A stretch of DNA of 55,354 bases from Rhodosalinus sediminis. Lineage in GTDB: Bacteria; Pseudomonadota; Alphaproteobacteria; Rhodobacterales; Rhodobacteraceae. Positions 26,596-34,404 of this stretch are shown here, piece after piece; positions within the stretch are counted from its first letter, which is position 1, and each line of letters opens with the position of its first letter. The translations under genes and the position numbers were made by a program. The stretch is from contig NZ_QOHR01000019.1 of assembly GCF_003385555.1 (NCBI RefSeq), positions 1 through 55,354 of the forward strand, written 5' to 3'. The notes under the pieces are model-generated. The model was not told the DNA's origin, ran no database searches, and saw only the letters and a program-made list of their open reading frames with translations.

Positions 26596-28091
26596 TCGGA
26601 GGGGCCGAGGCCGTGCGCGGCGAGGATCGCGCGCACCTCCGCCACCAGATCGCCGCGCGCCGCCTCGACCTGGCTCGGGCGCTCCTTCCACTCCTCGAGC
26701 GTCGCGCTCTCGGCGATCTCGGCGCCGAGGATCAGGTCCTTGAGCTGGACGACGCCGCGCGCGCGCTCGTCCTCGCCGGCGATGACGGCCACGGGCGCGC
26801 CCCGGCGGTCGGCGTATTTCATCTGGTTGCCGAAGTTCTTCGGGTTGCCGAGGTAGACCTCGGCGCGGATGCCCGCGGCGCGCAGTTCCGCGGCCATGGC
26901 GAGGTAATCGGCCATCCGCTCGCGGTCCATCACGGTGACGACGACGGGCCCGCGCTCGGCGGTCCGTGTCCGTCCCTTCTCGCGCAGCGCGGCGAGCAGG
27001 CGGTCCACCCCGATGGAGACGCCGGTGGCCGGCACGGCCTGCCCGGTGAAGCGCTTCACCAGATCGTCATAGCGCCCGCCCCCGGCGACGGAGCCGAACT
27101 GCCGCGGGCGGCCCTTGTCGTCGGTGATCTCGAAGGTGAGCTCGGCCTCGTAGACCGGGCCGGTGTAATAGCCGAGACCGCGCACCACCGAGGGGTCGAT
27201 CACGATGCGGTCGGGGCCGTAGCCCTGCGCCGCGAGCAACTCGGCGATCTGGCGCAGCTCCGCGACGCCCTCGGCGCCCACCGCGCTTTCGCCCACCGCC
27301 GCCGCGAGATTGGCGAGCGTCGCCTCCGCCGTCTCGCCCCGCGAGGTGAGGAAGGCGACGACGGGCTCGGCCTGCGCGGGGCTGAGCCCCACCCCCTCGA
27401 TGAAGGCACCGGAGGCGTCGCGCCGGCCCGCGCCGAGAAGCTCGCGCACCCCGGCCTCGCCCACCTTGTCGAACTTGTCGATGGTGCGCAGGACGGCGGC
27501 GCGCTGCTCCTCGTCGGCGAGGCCCATGACCTCCAGCACGCCGTTCAGCACCTTCCGGTTGTTCACCCGCACGATGTAATCCCCGCGCGGGATGCCCACG
27601 GCCTCCAGCGTGTCGGCGAGCATGGCGCAGATCTCGGCGTCCGCCGCGACGGACGCCGCGCCCACGGTATCCGCGTCGCATTGGTAGAACTGCCGGTAGC
27701 GCCCCGGCCCCGGCTTCTCGTTGCGCCAGACGGGGCCCATGGCGTAGCGGCGGTAGGGCGTCGGCAACTCCTGCCGATGCTGGGCGTAGACGCGGGCGAG
27801 CGGCGCGGTCAGGTCGTAGCGCAGCGCGAGCCAGTCGCCCTTGCCCTCCTCCTCGTCCTCGGCCCAGGCGAAGACGCCGGCGTGCGGGCGGTCCACGTCG
27901 GGCAGATACTTGCCCAGCGCCTCCAGCGTCTCGACCGCGGGGCTTTCGAGCGCCTCGAAGCCGTAACTGCGGTAGACCGCGGCGATGGTCTCCAGCATCG
28001 CGGCGCGCTCGGTCACGTCCGCGCCGAAATAGTCGCGGAAGCCCTTGGGGTTTTCGGCCTTGGGGCGCGGGGTCTTCTTGGGCTTGGCCAT
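26592..28091 (-). CDS. hisS: Histidyl-tRNA synthetase
   Basis: Charges tRNA-His. The class IIa protein of 499 residues carries [13 protein letters not shown] (motif 1 region), [15 protein letters not shown], motif 2 [19 protein letters not shown], the histidine motif [10 protein letters not shown], motif 3 [13 protein letters not shown], and a C-terminal anticodon-binding domain. It heads the hisS-hisZ-hisG operon, with ATGA overlaps at both junctions, an arrangement common in alphaproteobacteria. Confidence 0.96.
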   Translation of the reverse strand: MAKPKKTPRPKAENPKGFRDYFGADVTERAAMLETIAAVYRSYGFEALESPAVETLEALGKYLPDVDRPHAGVFAWAEDEEEGKGDWLALRYDLTAPLARVYAQHRQELPTPYRRYAMGPVWRNEKPGPGRYRQFYQCDADTVGAASVAADAEICAMLADTLEAVGIPRGDYIVRVNNRKVLNGVLEVMGLADEEQRAAVLRTIDKFDKVGEAGVRELLGAGRRDASGAFIEGVGLSPAQAEPVVAFLTSRGETAEATLANLAAAVGESAVGAEGVAELRQIAELLAAQGYGPDRIVIDPSVVRGLGYYTGPVYEAELTFEITDDKGRPRQFGSVAGGGRYDDLVKRFTGQAVPATGVSIGVDRLLAALREKGRTRTAERGPVVVTVMDRERMADYLAMAAELRAAGIRAEVYLGNPKNFGNQMKYADRRGAPVAVIAGEDERARGVVQLKDLILGAEIAESATLEEWKERPSQVEAARGDLVAEVRAILAAHGLGPSE

Positions 28092-28432
28092 GCGGGCGGA
28101 TCCCTCGGGGACGGGTCGCGGCGGGGTCTAGACGAAGGGGCGGAGAGGGGCAAGGCGCGGGCAGGCGCTGCGCCTCCCGGCGTCGCCGGGCGGGCGGCGG
28201 CGCGACGACGGCATGACCCGCCGCTCTTGCGCCGCGACGCGCCCGCGTCGTGCCCGGACCGCCGGGCCGGGTTCGCGCGCGGACACGCACGGCATGACCG
28301 GCGGTCTGGCCGCGCCACGCGCCGCTCCTCGGACGGCGCCGGGGCACGCTCCGCCGCTCCGGCGTCCGCGCATCCGCGCGGGCGGCCGATCGGGCGGGTG
28401 TCCCACCGGCCGCAGGGCGCGGGCCGGCCCGG
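28092..28432. other. Gene-free stretch upstream of hisS
   Basis: These 341 bases contain the hisS promoter region on the minus strand and otherwise no supported gene. The frames open here encode arginine/alanine-rich products with no domain. No large palindrome or repeat was seen. Confidence 0.45.
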
Positions 28433-29338
28433 TCAGTGCCCAGCGGGCAGCGAGGGCCCCGACACCCGGTCCGGCGCGGGCAGCGGCGGCAGCCGCGCGA
28501 GCTCGCCGGCGATCCCCCGGGCCGTGCCCTCCGCGACGGCGACCGGCACCCGCGCGGTGAGCGCGGAACAATCGAGCAGCAGCCGGCGCACCGCGCCCTC
28601 GGGCGCCGGCGTCCAGCGCCAGGGCAGGCCCGCCGCCGTCGCCAGATCGGCCATCGCCACCCGCCCCGGCGCGGCGAGGTTGAGCGTCTCGGGCAGGGGC
28701 GCCGGGTCCGCCGCCAGCGCGCCGAGCACGCGGGCAAGCGTGGCGGGGCCGATGTAGCTCCGCTCCGGCCCGGCGCCGTCGGCGAAGCGGTCGATGGCGA
28801 GCGCCTCCCCCGGGCCGAGCCGCGCGGCGTTGGTCGTCAGCGCGTCGGCGCCGAAGACGTTTCCGATGCGGAGCGCGCAGACCTCGAGCCCCGCGCCCCG
28901 CGCGGCGGTACAGAGATGCTCGGCCGCGAGCTTCGCCGCGCCGTAGGCGCTGACCGGCGCGGGCGCGTCGTCCTCCCGGAAGGGCCGCGCAACGGGCGCG
29001 CCGTAGACCGCGGAACTCGAGGCGTAGAGCACCCGCGGGATGCCCGCGGCTCGCGCGGCCTCGAGGCAGGCGGCGGCGAGGGCCGCGTTGTCCTCGAGCG
29101 CCGCGCCCGGGCCGGGCGTCACGCCCGCCAGCACGAGCATCGTGGCGGGCGACGCGTCCAGCTGGCGCATCAGCCCCCCTGCGCCCGCGTCGAGCGGCGC
29201 CCAGCGCAGGGCGCCCGCGCCCCCGCGCCGGCTCTGCCAGAGCGGCGCGAGGGGCGGCGGCGCCGCGGCCCAGGCGCGGGCGAGCAGGCGGCCGACCCGC
29301 CCGCTGCCGCCCACGACCAGAAGGCGCGGCGCGCTCAC
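28433..29338 (-). CDS. NAD-dependent epimerase/dehydratase-like protein
   Basis: Extended SDR-type protein of 301 residues. It has the Rossmann motif VVGGSGRVG (about 9-16), SSSAVYG, and the catalytic pattern YGAAK (Tyr and Lys) followed by RIGNVFGADAL. These are features of nucleotide-sugar epimerases and dehydratases, although the substrate-binding half is short. The stop is 17 residues after a proline-rich tail. It lies 7 bases after the rhodanese gene on the same strand, so the two are probably cotranscribed. Substrate unknown. Confidence 0.85.
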   Translation of the reverse strand: MSAPRLLVVGGSGRVGRLLARAWAAAPPPLAPLWQSRRGGAGALRWAPLDAGAGGLMRQLDASPATMLVLAGVTPGPGAALEDNAALAAACLEAARAAGIPRVLYASSSAVYGAPVARPFREDDAPAPVSAYGAAKLAAEHLCTAARGAGLEVCALRIGNVFGADALTTNAARLGPGEALAIDRFADGAGPERSYIGPATLARVLGALAADPAPLPETLNLAAPGRVAMADLATAAGLPWRWTPAPEGAVRRLLLDCSALTARVPVAVAEGTARGIAGELARLPPLPAPDRVSGPSLPAGH

Positions 29339-29345
29339 GCGAGGC

Positions 29346-29960
29346 TCAGCCCTCGCCGCCGGTGACGGTGAGGCCCAGCAGGCGCCAGGTCTGCATGCCG
29401 CCCCGGTAGTAGCTGATCTTCTCGGCCGGGAAGCCCGCGTCGATCATGCGCCGGATCGCGGCGGGCGACTGGCCGCACCAGATCCCGTTGCAGAAGAGCG
29501 TGACCTCCTGCGCGTTCGCGCAATCGTAGCCGTCGAAGTCCACCTCGCAGCCGAGCTCGCTCATGCGGTCCACGGCCTCGGTGTAGGGGATGTTGATCGC
29601 GCCGGGGATCGTGCCGCCCGCGTACCAGTCGGGCGTGCGGCTGTCGACGACGATCACCCCCGGGTCCTCGAGCTTCTCGATGAGCTCCAGTTCGCCGATG
29701 GTCGAGACGCCCTCGGCCGGCTGGTGCGGCTGGATGCAGAACTCCGGGCAGGGCCGCGAGGTGCGCGCCCAGTCGCCCTCAAGCCGGTTCTCCGGGTCCT
29801 GCGCGCGGCGGATCTCCACCGGGCCGGAGCGGGTCTCGACGGTGACGCTGCCGAGGTCGGGCGTCAGCCCGACGCGCGGCATCTCTCCCTCGGCGAGCGC
29901 GGGCAGCGCGGCGGTGCCGAGACCGGCGGCGAGCGCGGCGGCGGCGATGAGTCGGGTCAT
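29346..29960 (-). CDS. Secreted rhodanese-like protein
   Basis: A periplasmic protein of 204 residues with signal peptide (1-23, cleavage near ALA-EG). The rhodanese domain covers about residues 86-200, with VIVVDSRTPDWYAGGTIPGAINIPY and an active-site loop CNGIWCGQ holding Cys157 and Cys162. A two-cysteine loop differs from the usual single-cysteine CRxGxR and suggests redox or sulfur-transfer chemistry. Cys71 and Cys75 in RPCPEFC form a further CxxxC. It lies within a stress-type cluster with UspA and hemerythrin genes. Confidence 0.85.
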   Translation of the reverse strand: MTRLIAAAALAAGLGTAALPALAEGEMPRVGLTPDLGSVTVETRSGPVEIRRAQDPENRLEGDWARTSRPCPEFCIQPHQPAEGVSTIGELELIEKLEDPGVIVVDSRTPDWYAGGTIPGAINIPYTEAVDRMSELGCEVDFDGYDCANAQEVTLFCNGIWCGQSPAAIRRMIDAGFPAEKISYYRGGMQTWRLLGLTVTGGEG

Positions 29961-29990
29961 GGGTCTCTCCTCCCTTGGCTTGCGGTGGGC

Positions 29991-30398
29991 TCAGCGTATC
30001 ACATGCACGGCGCAGGGGGCATGACGCACCACCTGCGTCGCCGTGCTGCCGAGGAGCAGGTCCTGCATCCCCGGCCGGTGCGAGGCGATTACGATGCAGT
30101 CGGGCGCGTGCTCCGCGGCCCAGTCGAGGATGGTGCGCCCGGCGTGCCCCTCGACCACGCGGACCTCCGCGCCGGGCAGCTCCTCGGCCATGCGCGCGAG
30201 CTCGGCCTCGATGGCGGCGCGCGCGTTCTCGACGTAATCCGTCGGCACGTAGGCGGCCGCGTAGCTCGGCAGCTTCTCGATCACGTGCAGGAGCGTGATG
30301 CGCGCCCCCTCGTCCGCGAGCGTCGCGGCCACCTCGACCGCACCGGCCGAATCGCGCCCCTCCTCGAAGGAGACGGGCACCAGGATATGGTCGTACAT
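29991..30398 (-). CDS. Universal stress protein (UspA family)
   Basis: Single-domain UspA protein of 135 residues. It starts MYDHILVPVSF, and the ATP-binding signature is the loop ASHRPGMQDLLLGSTATQVVRHAPCAVHVI (glycines and Ser/Thr in the G-2x-G-9x-G-S/T pattern). Such proteins bind ATP and help cells through starvation or redox stress. It is 30 bases upstream of the rhodanese gene and downstream of the hemerythrin gene, all minus strand. Confidence 0.92.
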   Translation of the reverse strand: MYDHILVPVSFEEGRDSAGAVEVAATLADEGARITLLHVIEKLPSYAAAYVPTDYVENARAAIEAELARMAEELPGAEVRVVEGHAGRTILDWAAEHAPDCIVIASHRPGMQDLLLGSTATQVVRHAPCAVHVIR

Positions 30399-30462
30399 GC
30401 GTGTCCCTTTCCGTGTCCCGGCCCGGATGGACGCGACCGCGCGGCCGGGGCCGCGCCGCCCG

Positions 30463-31044
30463 TCATCCGAGCCCCGCCCCTTTGTGACGCAGGAGCACCG
30501 GCACGACCAGATCCTCCTCGTCGGTCAGATGCCGCTCGAGTAGGCCCGCGAAGGCGCCCAGATCCTCGGCGAGCGGCCCGGCCGCGTCGCCGAGCCCCTG
30601 GTCCGCCCGCGCCGCGCCGATCGCGGCATTGGCCCGCTCGGCGAGGCGCGCGAGCCACGGATCGAGCGCGTGGTGATCCGCGTCGAGAAGCGCGAAGCCC
30701 CGCTCGAGCCGCGGCTCGAGCCGCGTCAGCACCGGGAAATACTGGTGATCCTCGATCAGGTGATGGCCGTGCAGCTCCTGCACGAAGAGCCCCCCGAAGC
30801 GCGAGAGCCGCGCGGCGAAGCGCGCGGGATCGAGGCGCCCCGCCTCCGCCGCGCGGGCCTCCGCGGTCAGCATGCCCGAGAGCTCGCGGAACATCGCGTG
30901 GCGCTCCATCCAGAACTGCACGAGCCCGGCGAAGCCCGGGTCGTCGGCCCAGCCGGCGCGCGGATGCTCGGAGAGGAGGACCGTCAGCGCCTCGGGCAGC
31001 CCCTCGCGACGATCGAGCGCAAGCGCCTCGGGCAGATCAGCCAT
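30463..31044 (-). CDS. Hemerythrin-domain protein
   Basis: A four-helix HHE-type protein of 193 residues. Iron-ligand candidates are visible in ERHAMFREL, LHGHHLIEDHQYFPVL, DADHHALD and LERHLTDEEDLVVP, the last being a typical hemerythrin HxxxE/D motif. Family members bind di-iron and sense or scavenge oxygen or nitric oxide. Its start overlaps the end of the next upstream gene by 8 bases. The neighbours (UspA, rhodanese) fit a stress or redox role. Confidence 0.88.
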   Translation of the reverse strand: MADLPEALALDRREGLPEALTVLLSEHPRAGWADDPGFAGLVQFWMERHAMFRELSGMLTAEARAAEAGRLDPARFAARLSRFGGLFVQELHGHHLIEDHQYFPVLTRLEPRLERGFALLDADHHALDPWLARLAERANAAIGAARADQGLGDAAGPLAEDLGAFAGLLERHLTDEEDLVVPVLLRHKGAGLG

Positions 31045-31357
31045 AGGTCGCGGCCACGTCGTACATCACCGGCTCGAAGCTGCGCGCGAGATCGTTCAGC
31101 GCGCGGTTGCGCGCGCGCATCTCGTCGCTGCGCAGCATGGCGAGGAAATGCGCGCGCGTCTCCCACTGCGAGTAGTTGGCGATCCGCGTCTGCGCGTCGT
31201 TGACATGGAGCGCCGCCGCGATGAAGCCGGGCTGGCGCGAGATGAACGCGGCGTAGGCGTCGCGCAGCGCGTCCAGCAGATCGGCGCAGGTGCCGGGCGA
31301 GCACTCGAAGGTGGTGACGACGGTCTGGCAGGGGCGGTCGGGATCGACGGTGAGCAT
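31037..31357 (-). CDS. Antibiotic biosynthesis monooxygenase (ABM) domain protein
   Basis: A dimeric ferredoxin-like-fold protein of 106 residues. It has the ABM pattern QTVVTTFECSPGTCADLL, QPGFIAAALHVNDAQTRIANYSQWETRAHF and the following RSDEMRAR. Members act as small monooxygenases or haem-binding proteins; the name does not imply antibiotic synthesis. The ATG at 31357 has GAGGAGG upstream, which decides the start against a longer open frame. It overlaps the hemerythrin gene by 8 bases. Confidence 0.87.
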   Translation of the reverse strand: MLTVDPDRPCQTVVTTFECSPGTCADLLDALRDAYAAFISRQPGFIAAALHVNDAQTRIANYSQWETRAHFLAMLRSDEMRARNRALNDLARSFEPVMYDVAATYG

Positions 31358-31423
31358 GGGACACCTCCTCGGACTGCGGTCAGCGTCGCACGTCTGACGC
31401 GGCGCGAAAACCTCGCCGCGTGC

Positions 31424-31449
31424 GAAGAATTTTCCTCCGAAAACTCTTC
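31424..31449. repeat. AT-richer inverted repeat, arm pair 1
   Basis: GAAGAATTTTC and GAAAACTCTTC are complementary at 10 of 11 positions around a CTCC loop. It lies 55 bases past the stop at 31504 on the minus strand and stands out against the GC-rich background. Together with 31473-31496 it could terminate the minus-strand gene upstream. Confidence 0.6.
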
Positions 31450-31472
31450 CGCCCCGCCGCCGCGCGCGGCCC

Positions 31473-31496
31473 CGGATTTTTCGTCCGAAAAATCCG
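31473..31496 (-). terminator. Perfect inverted repeat after the kinase-like gene
   Basis: Arms CGGATTTTTCG and CGAAAAATCCG are perfect complements around TC, 7 bases past the stop of the minus-strand gene at 31504. The run of T within the stem makes it terminator-like in either direction. Confidence 0.55.
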
Positions 31497-31503
31497 AGGC
31501 CTC

Positions 31504-32349
31504 TCAAAGGTTCGGCTCGCCCTGCAGCCCGAGGAGGCGGCGCGTGGCGGTCCAGGCCCGCGGCAGGCGCGGCGGCGCGGCGAGGCCGGCCTCGATCTCC
31601 GCGGCCCAGGGCGCCATGGCGCGGCCCGCGAAGTCGCGCCCCCAGTCGAGGAAGCGCGCGGCGTGCTCCGGGCGGAGGCGGCAGGCGGAGCCGACGAGGC
31701 CCACCACCGTCTCGGCGGGCGAATACCACTCGTCCTGGATCGCCGTGATCCGCCCGCGCAGGAGCGGCCCGACCGTGCGCATCAGCCGGCTGTCGGAGAA
31801 AAGGAGCAGGAGCTGCCCCATCTCCGCGCGCGTGTAGCCGATGAGCGGCGGGAAGGTGTCGAAGAAGACCGCCTCGCGCCCGGCGATCGCGAAATTGCGG
31901 ATCGAGGGGTGAAAGCCGATGCGCTCGGGCCGCCCCTCGACCGCGTGCCAGAACCGCGCGATCGCCTGGCCCGCCGCCTCCATCAGCGCGAGCGCGTCGT
32001 CGGGCGCGGCGGCCTGCAACTGCGGGCGCATCATCTGCTCGGCCGGGAGCGCGGCCTGCACGATCACCGGGGCGAGGCCGCCGTCCATCGGCACGAGGCG
32101 GAAGGCGGTGTCGGGCACGCTCACCCCCGTCTCGCGCAGGAGCGCGTGATAGGCGTCATGCGCCGCGGCGAGCCGGTCGAGGCGCGCGCGGTCGTCGAGC
32201 GCGCGGTAGACCTTGATCACCCGGTCGGAATAGGGCCCCTGCGCCGGGCGGAAGGGCGCGCAGAAATAGCCCAGCCGCGAGACGGGGCGCGCCCCCCGCG
32301 CGCGTTCGGCCGCGATCAGCCGCGCCAGGGTTTCGGTCTCGTCGGTCAT
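31504..32349 (-). CDS. Uncharacterised protein with kinase-like motifs
   Basis: A protein of 281 residues that I cannot place with certainty. HPSIRNFAI followed about 15 residues later by FFDTFPP resembles the HxxxxN and Asp signatures of aminoglycoside-phosphotransferase-like kinases, and VIKVYR could supply the ATP-site lysine. No signal peptide or membrane segment is seen. It may be a small-molecule kinase or a degenerate relative. It follows the ParA gene on the minus strand after 36 bases, so they may be cotranscribed. Confidence 0.75.
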   Translation of the reverse strand: MTDETETLARLIAAERARGARPVSRLGYFCAPFRPAQGPYSDRVIKVYRALDDRARLDRLAAAHDAYHALLRETGVSVPDTAFRLVPMDGGLAPVIVQAALPAEQMMRPQLQAAAPDDALALMEAAGQAIARFWHAVEGRPERIGFHPSIRNFAIAGREAVFFDTFPPLIGYTRAEMGQLLLLFSDSRLMRTVGPLLRGRITAIQDEWYSPAETVVGLVGSACRLRPEHAARFLDWGRDFAGRAMAPWAAEIEAGLAAPPRLPRAWTATRRLLGLQGEPNL

Positions 32350-32385
32350 CGCCGCCTCCGCTCGGGTCGATGCGGCCTAGCGCGT

Positions 32386-33015
32386 TCAGAGGTGGCGCGC
32401 CACCTCCGCGGCGAGCGCCGTGACCTCCTCGCGCGCGCGCGAGCGCGGCGCCTCGATCGCGCCGAGCCCCTGCCCCAGCGTCTCGGCGTAGACGACGCGG
32501 TGGGCGAGCGCGGTCTCGGCGACCGTCGCCTCGAGCGCGCGCGCGGCCTCGGCCACCTCGGCGCCGAGGCGCGTGCCCGCCCGCGCCCGGTTGAGGACGA
32601 GAAGCGCGGGCTTGCCCTCGCGCCGAGCGAGGTCGAGCACGCCTTCCGTCGCCCAGAGATCGACGTGCGAGGAGGCCACCGGCACGATCACCAGATCGGC
32701 CGCGCGCAGCCCCGGGCGCAGGTCGCTGTCGGCCTTGGGCGGCGTGTCCACCACGACGAAGTCGTGGCTCCCGGCGAGCTTGCGCGTCTCGTAGCCCACG
32801 CCCCAGGCCGAGGAGGTCGAGAACTCCAGGTCCGGCGCCGCCTGCCCCTCGATCCGGGTCATGAACCAGCGCCCGAGGCTCCCTTGCGGGTCGGTGTCCA
32901 CCAGCGCGACGGAGTGTCCCGCCCGCGCCCAGGCGACCGCGAGATTGGCGGCGAGCGTCGTCTTGCCGCTGCCGCCCTTCTGTTGCGCGATTGTGACGAT
33001 CCGCCCGTCGGCCAT
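32386..33015 (-). CDS. ParA-family ATPase (orphan)
   Basis: A Walker-type partitioning ATPase of 209 residues. The deviant Walker A is KGGSGKTT (about residues 13-20), Walker A' is VDTDPQGS, and Walker B is VVVDTPP. It lacks an N-terminal DNA-binding domain and has no parB gene beside it, so it resembles the small stand-alone ParA/MinD-like group used in positioning cargo, not the chromosomal parA. The ATG at 33015 has GGGGGA upstream. A CtrA-type site lies about 120 bases upstream in the divergent region. Confidence 0.9.
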   Translation of the reverse strand: MADGRIVTIAQQKGGSGKTTLAANLAVAWARAGHSVALVDTDPQGSLGRWFMTRIEGQAAPDLEFSTSSAWGVGYETRKLAGSHDFVVVDTPPKADSDLRPGLRAADLVIVPVASSHVDLWATEGVLDLARREGKPALLVLNRARAGTRLGAEVAEAARALEATVAETALAHRVVYAETLGQGLGAIEAPRSRAREEVTALAAEVARHL

Positions 33016-33135
33016 GTCTGTCCCCCGCTCCCGGCGGCGTCGCCCGACGCCGCGGCGCTGCAGCGTAGCATGCCGCGACGGCAAAGCGCCAGCCGCGGGG
33101 CGCCGCCCCCGCGCGGCGACGGCCGGGCATCGCGG

Positions 33136-33150
33136 TTAACCGTTCGTTAA
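33136..33150. promoter_or_regulatory. CtrA-type binding site
   Basis: TTAA-CCGTTCG-TTAA matches the full CtrA consensus TTAA-N7-TTAA. It lies between the divergent ParA gene (start 33015) and the outer-membrane-type gene (start 33185). TTAA is rare in such GC-rich DNA, so the match is unlikely to be trivial. CtrA control is an inference. Confidence 0.6.
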
Positions 33151-33184
33151 GCCCCGCGGGACACCCTGTGACCCGGAGGACCGT

Positions 33185-33856
33185 ATGCGACACCGACTCG
33201 TGCCAGCGCTGCTCGCCGCCGCGGTCGGCGCCGGGCCGGCATCGGCGGGGCCCTGGCCCTACGCGGCCGGAGAGGGCTTCGCCTCGGCGGTCTGGCGCGG
33301 CACACCGGCGGCCGGGACCGAGTACAGCGCGCTCTATCTCGAATACGGGCTCGGGCGGCGCTGGAGCGTGGGCGTGGACGCGGGCCGCGCGATCGGCGGC
33401 GCGGCCAAGACGATCGCCTTCGTGGGACGCGCGCGCCCGGAGGAGGCCGCCGGCCCGCGTGTCGGCTGGCAACTCGGCGCCGGCCGCATCGACGGGCAGT
33501 CCGTGGTGCGCCCGGGCCTGTCGATCGGGCACGCCTTCGAGCAGGGGGCCTACACCGGCTGGGTCGCCGCCGACGGGCTCGCCGAGATCGGCGTCACATC
33601 CGATGCCTTGGGGCGGGTCGTGCTCGAGACGGACGTCAAGCTCGACGTGACGCTCGGGCTGTCGCACGGCGGCGGTCGCAAGACCGTCCTGCAGCTTCAG
33701 GCCGGACAGGAAGAGGGCGATTCGCCCTTTCGCCGACTCGAACTGCGCCGGGTCCAGCCGCTGCATGGCGGCACCTCGCTCATGCTCGGTGCCTACGGCG
33801 ACCTCTCGGACGGCGGGGCGCAGGGGCTCGTCCTGGGCGTCTGGCAGCGGTTCTGA
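33185..33856 (+). CDS. Putative outer-membrane beta-barrel protein
   Basis: Unrecognised protein of 223 residues. It has a signal peptide (about 1-21, PASAG) and then alternating hydrophobic/polar strands such as SALYLEYGLGRRWSVGVDAG and TVLQLQAGQEEG, and it ends in phenylalanine (VWQRF), the usual signal of outer-membrane barrels. About ten strands can be counted. The ATG is preceded by CGGAGGACC. A CtrA-type site lies 35 bases upstream. No enzymatic motif is visible. Confidence 0.75.
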   Translation: MRHRLVPALLAAAVGAGPASAGPWPYAAGEGFASAVWRGTPAAGTEYSALYLEYGLGRRWSVGVDAGRAIGGAAKTIAFVGRARPEEAAGPRVGWQLGAGRIDGQSVVRPGLSIGHAFEQGAYTGWVAADGLAEIGVTSDALGRVVLETDVKLDVTLGLSHGGGRKTVLQLQAGQEEGDSPFRRLELRRVQPLHGGTSLMLGAYGDLSDGGAQGLVLGVWQRF

Positions 33857-33894
33857 TCTGGTCGCGCGCCGCGCGCCGCCCTATCCTGCCCGTC

Positions 33895-34404
33895 ATGGCG
33901 CAGTCCCCGATCCGCGAGACCGACGAGGAGGCCCGCGCGCTCGCGCGGCGGCTGATCGACGAGGCGCGCCACGGCGCGCTCGGCGTGCGCGACCCGGAGA
34001 CCGGGCACCCGGTCGTCTCGCGCGTGGCGGTGGCGACCGACGCGGCGGGCGCGCCGGTGAGCCTCGTCTCGGATCTCTCGCACCACACGCAGGCGCTGAC
34101 GCGCGATCCGGCCTGCTCGCTCCTCCTGGGCGAGCCCGGGGCGCGGGGCGATCCGCTGACCCATCCCCGGATCACGCTGATCGCCACCGCGCGCTTTCTG
34201 CGCCGCGGCGAGGACGAGCACGAGGCCCTCGCCGAACGCTATCTGAGGCAGCAGCCCAAGGCGAAGCTCTACATCGGCTTCGGCGATTTCGGCTTCCTCC
34301 GCTTCGAGGTGACGCGCGCGCTCCTGAACGGCGGCTTCGGCAAGGCCTACGCGCTTACGCCCGCGGACCTCGCCCTCAGGAATCCATCCGGATCGTCAGG
34401 CTGA
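33895..34404 (+). CDS. HugZ-like pyridoxamine-phosphate-oxidase-fold protein
   Basis: A 169-residue split-barrel flavin/haem-binding protein. ARHGALGVRDPETGHPVVSRVAVATD and LVSDLSHHTQALTRDPACSLLLGEPG are typical of the HugZ/haem utilisation branch of the PNPOx-like family. It may bind haem or flavin. Its end overlaps the end of the convergent beta-helix gene by 29 bases (34376-34404), so the last codons of both genes are constrained together. No strong ribosome site was seen before the ATG. Confidence 0.87.
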   Translation: MAQSPIRETDEEARALARRLIDEARHGALGVRDPETGHPVVSRVAVATDAAGAPVSLVSDLSHHTQALTRDPACSLLLGEPGARGDPLTHPRITLIATARFLRRGEDEHEALAERYLRQQPKAKLYIGFGDFGFLRFEVTRALLNGGFGKAYALTPADLALRNPSGSSG

